Shown here piece after piece: positions 60,433 through 64,000 of a stretch of 64,000 nt of DNA. Location: NCBI RefSeq assembly GCF_900091625.1, contig NZ_FMIC01000002.1, positions 1,736,001-1,800,000 of the forward strand, given 5' to 3'. Numbering within the stretch: the stretch's first letter is position 1; each line of letters opens with the position of its first letter. The position numbers and the translations under genes were made by a program. Origin of the DNA: Micromonospora peucetia. Lineage in GTDB: Bacteria > Actinomycetota > Actinomycetes > Mycobacteriales > Micromonosporaceae. The notes beneath the pieces were generated by a model. That model saw only the letters and a list, made by a program, of their open reading frames with translations, did no database searches and was not told the origin of the DNA.

Positions 60433-61310
60433 TGTTCGAGTTGATCGATGTGACAAAGGTCTACAAGGGGCGCAAGCTGGCCGTCGACGGGGTGACGATG
60501 CGCTTCGGCTTCGGTGTGGTGGGCCTGCTGGGCCCCAACGGCGCGGGCAAGTCGTCGCTGATGCGGATCGCCGCCACGGTCACCAGGCCCACGAGCGGGC
60601 GGGTGCTCTTCGACGGCGCCGACGTCGTCGCGAAGCCGGACGAGCTCCGCCGGCAGCTCGGCTACCTGCCGCAGGACTTCGGCGTCTACCCCAATCTCAG
60701 CGCGCGCGAGTTCCTGTCGTACCTGGCGGCCGTCAAGGGCCTGTCGGCCCGGTCCGCCCGGGCCCGCGTCGACGAACTACTGGAACTGGTCAACCTGACC
60801 GAGGCGGCCAAGCGCCCGATGGGCAGATACTCGGGCGGCATGCTGCGCCGCGTCGGCATCGCGCAGACACTGCTCGCCGACCCGCGGGTACTCATCGTCG
60901 ACGAGCCCACCGCCGGCCTGGACCCGCAGGAACGGGTGCGGTTCCGCAACCTGCTCAGCGACCTGGCCGCCGACCGGCTCGTTCTGCTGTCCACCCACAT
61001 CGTCTCGGACATCGAGTCGGTGGCCGGTGACATCGCCATCGTGGCCCAGGGCCGGCTGCTGCGTCGCGGCACCCCAGAAGAGTTGCTGCACACCGTGGCG
61101 GGGCACGTGTGGGAGACGGTCGTCGGGCCGGACGAGGTCGCCGCGGCGCAGGCCCGGCACGTTGTCAGCCGGATGGTCCGTACCGCAGACGGCGTACGCC
61201 TGCGGCTGCTCTCGACGACCCGGCCCGGACCGGACGCGACACAGGTCTCGCCCGACCTGGAGGACGCCTACCTCGGGGTGGTCGGCGGCGTCCGGGAGCT
61301 GACGCGATGA
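60432..61310 (+). CDS. ABC transporter ATP-binding protein
   Basis: 292 residues. Walker A LLGPNGAGKSSLM (Lys 40), Q-loop YLPQDFGVYPNLS, signature RYSGGMLRRVGIAQ, Walker B VLIVDEPTAGLD, His-switch LSTHIV. Substituted SGGM in place of SGGQ is common in ABC-2 exporters. C-terminal tail (about 60 residues) is extra. Overlaps both neighbours (TGATG, ATGA), so the three genes are coupled. Confidence 0.93.
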   Translation: MFELIDVTKVYKGRKLAVDGVTMRFGFGVVGLLGPNGAGKSSLMRIAATVTRPTSGRVLFDGADVVAKPDELRRQLGYLPQDFGVYPNLSAREFLSYLAAVKGLSARSARARVDELLELVNLTEAAKRPMGRYSGGMLRRVGIAQTLLADPRVLIVDEPTAGLDPQERVRFRNLLSDLAADRLVLLSTHIVSDIESVAGDIAIVAQGRLLRRGTPEELLHTVAGHVWETVVGPDEVAAAQARHVVSRMVRTADGVRLRLLSTTRPGPDATQVSPDLEDAYLGVVGGVRELTR

Positions 61311-62845
61311 GGCCGCGCGTGCTGGGCGCGCTCGCCCTCGCGGACTTCCGCGAGCGCGTACGCCGGCCGGGGTATCTGGTGGTCCTGCTGGCCGCCGTGG
61401 GTCTGGGTTACCTGGCCGCGCCGTCCTCCGGATCACACTGGACGATCGTCAACGCGGGGATGTACCGGGGTGTCTACAACAGCGCCTACGTCGGCACGGT
61501 GACCGCGCTCGCCGGAGCGCTGTGGCTGTCCGTCGGCGGTTTCTACGTCATCCGGACGACGCTCGCCCGCGACGAGCAGTCCGGCGTCGGGCAACTCCTC
61601 GCCGCGACGCCACTTCGGATGTCCGGTTACCTGGTCGGCAAGTACCTCAGCAACCTGCTGGTGCTGGGATCGATGGCAGCGGCACTCGCCGGCACGGCAG
61701 TGGCGATGCAGTTGGCACGCGGCGAGTCGTATTCCGTCGACCCGATCGCCATCCTCCTGCCGTTCGCGCTCTTCACGTTGCCGGCGCTGGCGCTCACCGC
61801 AGCCGCCGCGGTGCTGTTCGAGACCCTCCCGGTGCTACGCACCGGGTTCGGGAACCTGATCTGGTTCTTCGTGTCGATGTTCGCGGTGATGGCCGGACAG
61901 TCGCCTGACGCGCCACTGGGCGGCCTCGGTATGCACGTGTTCGCCGAGTCCATGCGCGACGAACTGGCCGCCCAGGGGATCAGGCTCACCGAGATCGCGC
62001 TGGGCCTGATGTACCTCGACATCCCACCCCGCGCCGTCGTGTGGACAGGCATGGACTTCACCGCGGGCTTTGTCGGCGATCGAATTCTCCTCCTGGTGCT
62101 GGCGACCGCGGTCGCGGCGCTGCCGGCCATCTGGTTCGGCCGCTTCGACCCGGCCCGCGCGGTTCTACGCGCCACGCCCGCACCAGCCGCACCGGCCGCA
62201 GCCACGGTGGAACCCGTCCCGGCCCACCCGGTGGTGTCGTCTCCGCAGACCATGCCGCAGCGCGGCCACAGCTTCGGCCGTCTGCTCGTCGGCGAACTGC
62301 GCATCCTCACCCAGGGCGTCTCCTGGTGGTGGTGGCTCGGCGCTGCCGCGCTGATCGTCATCGGCGCGGCGATGCCCGCGAGCGCCTCGGGAACGATGCT
62401 GATCGCAGCCTGGATCTGGCCGGTGCTGATCTGGTCGCGGCTCGGCACCCAGCCCCGCGAGTACGGCGTCGAGGCGCTGCTCGGCGCCTACCCCTCGCCT
62501 GTCCGCGGCGTGCTCGCCCAATGGTTGGCCGGCGTCGCGCTCACCGCGCTGGTCGGGCTGGGTGCCGGCGTACGGATGGCGGCCGCCGGTGACCTGGCGG
62601 GCTGGCTGGCCGGGGCGGCCTTCATTCCCGCGCTCGCACTGGCCCTGGGTGTGCTGAGCCGGACGAACCGGCTCTTCCAGGTCGTCTATCTGCTGCTGTG
62701 GTACGCCGTACTCAACAACATGGTCGGTTTCGACTACCTGGGCGCGCTGGACGGCGGCCCGTCCCCGATCCTGGTGGGCGCCGCCACGGCGCTGCTGCTG
62801 ACCGCGGCCCTCTCCGTCGTCGCCGCCCGCCACACCCGCCGATAG
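61307..62845 (+). CDS. ABC-2-type transporter permease
   Basis: 512 residues, about ten helices in two halves (LVVLLAAVGLGYLAAPSSGS, LWLSVGGFYVIRTTLARDEQSGVGQLLAATPL, WWWWLGAAALIVIGAAMPAS, WLAGVALTALVGLGAGVRMA). Middle Pro-rich cytosolic linker about 300-340. Acts with the ATPase as exporter or membrane-lipid handling system; cargo unknown. The MerR regulator that follows lies 38 bases away, convergent. Confidence 0.85.
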   Translation: MRPRVLGALALADFRERVRRPGYLVVLLAAVGLGYLAAPSSGSHWTIVNAGMYRGVYNSAYVGTVTALAGALWLSVGGFYVIRTTLARDEQSGVGQLLAATPLRMSGYLVGKYLSNLLVLGSMAAALAGTAVAMQLARGESYSVDPIAILLPFALFTLPALALTAAAAVLFETLPVLRTGFGNLIWFFVSMFAVMAGQSPDAPLGGLGMHVFAESMRDELAAQGIRLTEIALGLMYLDIPPRAVVWTGMDFTAGFVGDRILLLVLATAVAALPAIWFGRFDPARAVLRATPAPAAPAAATVEPVPAHPVVSSPQTMPQRGHSFGRLLVGELRILTQGVSWWWWLGAAALIVIGAAMPASASGTMLIAAWIWPVLIWSRLGTQPREYGVEALLGAYPSPVRGVLAQWLAGVALTALVGLGAGVRMAAAGDLAGWLAGAAFIPALALALGVLSRTNRLFQVVYLLLWYAVLNNMVGFDYLGALDGGPSPILVGAATALLLTAALSVVAARHTRR

Positions 62846-62883
62846 CCAGCCGGGGACGCGAGCACCTTGACCGGTGGTCGGGC

Positions 62884-63267
62884 CTATCCGGCCAGTGCTG
62901 GTGCGCTGGCCGGAGCGGAGAGGTGGTCCTCTTGGGCGGCAGAGACGATCTGGTCCAGAGCGGACCGGCTCTCCTGGAGGGTGGTCAACTGCTCGTCGAG
63001 TTCTTCCAGGCGATGCTGGAGCACCTTCAGCATGCACGGCGCGACCTGACCGTCGCCGTCGACGCATGGCAGGACGTCGCGGATGACGCTCGTGGGCAGG
63101 CCGGCGCGCAGCAGCCTGCGGATATGCCCGACAGTCAACGGCGCGTCGGGCCCGTAGCGGCGGTGCCCTCCCTCCCGGTGCTCGGGCGCCAGCAACCCCT
63201 GTTCCTCGTAATATCGCAGCAGGCGAACGCTGACGCCGGTCCGTCGGGCAAGTTCGCCGATTCGCAT
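62884..63267 (-). CDS. MerR family transcriptional regulator
   Basis: 127 residues. HTH MRIGELARRTGVSVRLLRYYEEQGLLAPEHREGGHRRYG, then a coiled-coil dimer helix (VLQHRLEELDEQLTTLQESR). Two Cys in VLPCVDGDGQVAPCM could be an effector or redox site, as in SoxR and related forms. Divergent from the aldo/keto reductase gene, which is the probable target. Confidence 0.88.
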   Translation of the reverse strand: MRIGELARRTGVSVRLLRYYEEQGLLAPEHREGGHRRYGPDAPLTVGHIRRLLRAGLPTSVIRDVLPCVDGDGQVAPCMLKVLQHRLEELDEQLTTLQESRSALDQIVSAAQEDHLSAPASAPALAG

Positions 63268-63289
63268 GTGATCCCCCTCCCATCTACTT

Positions 63290-63318
63290 GAATCTCACAT
63301 CGATGAGAGATTCTAGCG
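63290..63318. promoter_or_regulatory. MerR-type operator-promoter in divergent region
   Basis: GAATCTC-N10-GAGATTC (63290-63313) with TTGAAT overlapping its left side and TAGCGT at the right (19-20 base spacing). A long spacer with an embedded dyad is the hallmark of MerR-activated promoters; it reads toward the reductase start 63327. Confidence 0.7.
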
Positions 63319-63326
63319 TGACAGGC

Positions 63327-64000
63327 ATGACCACCACACAGACCACCAACAGCCGAAACACCGGTGTCGGCGGCGACCTGACAGTCAGCCGTATCGGCTA
63401 CGGCACCATGCGCCTGTCCGACACCCCTGGCATCCCTCCGACCGAGGCCATCGTCTGGCAGCCGCCGACCCCGCGCGCCGACGCCATCACGATGTTGCGC
63501 CATGCCGTTGAGCGCGGGGTACAGCTGATCGACACCGCCGACGCCTACGCCCTGGGCGGCAGCGAGGAACTCGTTGCCGAGGCGCTACACCCGTACCGCG
63601 ACGGCGTCGTGATCGCCACGAAGATCGGCATGACCCGGCCGAGCCCGGCCGAGTGGGTGCCCGTCGGTCACCCTGCCTACCTGCGCCAGCAGGCCGAGCT
63701 CAGCCTGCGCCGGCTCAAGGTTGAGCGGATCGACCTGATGCAGCTGCACCGCATCGACTCCGAGGTCCCGCTCGCGGACCAGATCGGCGCGCTCAGGCAG
63801 CTACAGCAGGAGGGCAAGGTCCGCCACATCGGCCTGTCCGAGGTGACCGTCGACCAGCTACGCGAGGCACTCCGAATCGCCCCGATAGCGTCCGTGCAGA
63901 ACTGGTACAACCTGGCCCACCGCGAGCACGAGGCGGTGGTCGACTTCACCGCGGAGCACGGCATCGCCTTCCTGCCGTTCTTCCCCATCGCCATCGGAAG
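63327..64000 (+). CDS. aldo/keto reductase, 3' end outside window
   Basis: 224 codons visible. TIM-barrel AKR: VSRIGYGTMRLSD, VQLIDTADAYALGGSEELV with the catalytic Asp and Tyr, VVIATKIGMTRPSP with the Lys, and IDLMQLHRIDSE with the His. NADPH-binding end is off the window. Likely MerR-controlled detoxifying reductase. Confidence 0.9.
   Translation, partial: MTTTQTTNSRNTGVGGDLTVSRIGYGTMRLSDTPGIPPTEAIVWQPPTPRADAITMLRHAVERGVQLIDTADAYALGGSEELVAEALHPYRDGVVIATKIGMTRPSPAEWVPVGHPAYLRQQAELSLRRLKVERIDLMQLHRIDSEVPLADQIGALRQLQQEGKVRHIGLSEVTVDQLREALRIAPIASVQNWYNLAHREHEAVVDFTAEHGIAFLPFFPIAIG

Overview
The window is a very GC-rich actinomycete chromosome segment. GTG and TTG starts, dense start/stop overlaps, a BldC-like regulator, a DUF5753/DUF397 pair and many SpoIIE/STAS/RsbT-type proteins suggest a Micromonosporaceae member, most likely Micromonospora or a close relative. 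This is inferred from gene content and style; no database search was possible. Most of the window is ordinary core chromosome. The only clear sign of past integration is a tRNA-Lys followed by a decayed integrase (about 57.9-59.7 kb).

Layout. 0-8 kb: an NlpC/P60 hydrolase (5' end outside the window), a proline-rich membrane-anchored protein, a DEAD-box helicase with an RGG-like repeat tail, a glycolipid-binding-like protein, a Cds1-type PLP enzyme, an SDR and an Lrp regulator. 8-13 kb: BldC-like protein, then UbiX, a class I terpene synthase, a UbiA-type prenyltransferase and a UbiD decarboxylase; the UbiX/UbiA/UbiD set fits the late steps of futalosine-type menaquinone synthesis. 13-15 kb: AhpD-like protein, MarR regulator, FUSC membrane protein. 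15-21.5 kb: a minus-strand operon, phosphatase-resA-ccdA-resB-ccsB (cytochrome c maturation, system II), each junction a one-base TGATG overlap, with hemL just upstream. Quinone, haem and cytochrome c functions therefore lie within about 13 kb.

21.7-29.8 kb is a first signalling block: STAS protein, response regulator, a 1454-residue soluble kinase with a long HAMP array, and a divergent HATPase-GAF-SpoIIE phosphatase. 29.8-38.5 kb holds metabolic and regulatory genes (FAD oxidase, S9 peptidase, threonine-dehydratase-like enzyme, VOC, DinB, WYL, AraC). 38.6-44.7 kb is a second signalling block: RsbR-RsbS-RsbT-RsbX-like-histidine kinase-response regulator/PP2C, every junction overlapping, plus a separate STAS gene. 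This looks like a stressosome input physically coupled to a two-component output, with no sigma factor in the window.

44.7-57.8 kb carries an MFS exporter, a FadR-type regulator, MscL, small hypothetical genes, a BenE transporter, XRE-cupin and LuxR-ATPase regulators, a PP2C phosphatase, a GNAT, an epimerase, DUF1772 and the DUF5753/DUF397 pair. 59.7-62.8 kb is a lipoprotein-ABC transporter operon; the window ends in a MerR regulator and a truncated aldo/keto reductase.

The least expected layer is non-coding. At least three families of short palindromic or inverted repeats sit between genes, mostly convergent ones, and several have entered reading frames: inside ccdA, at the 3' end of the terpene synthase, in the N-terminus of the prenyltransferase, and at the 3' end of a small gene near 56 kb. 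Two genes also carry tandem copies of their own 3' end past the stop codon. No CRISPR array, biosynthetic megacluster or intact prophage is seen.
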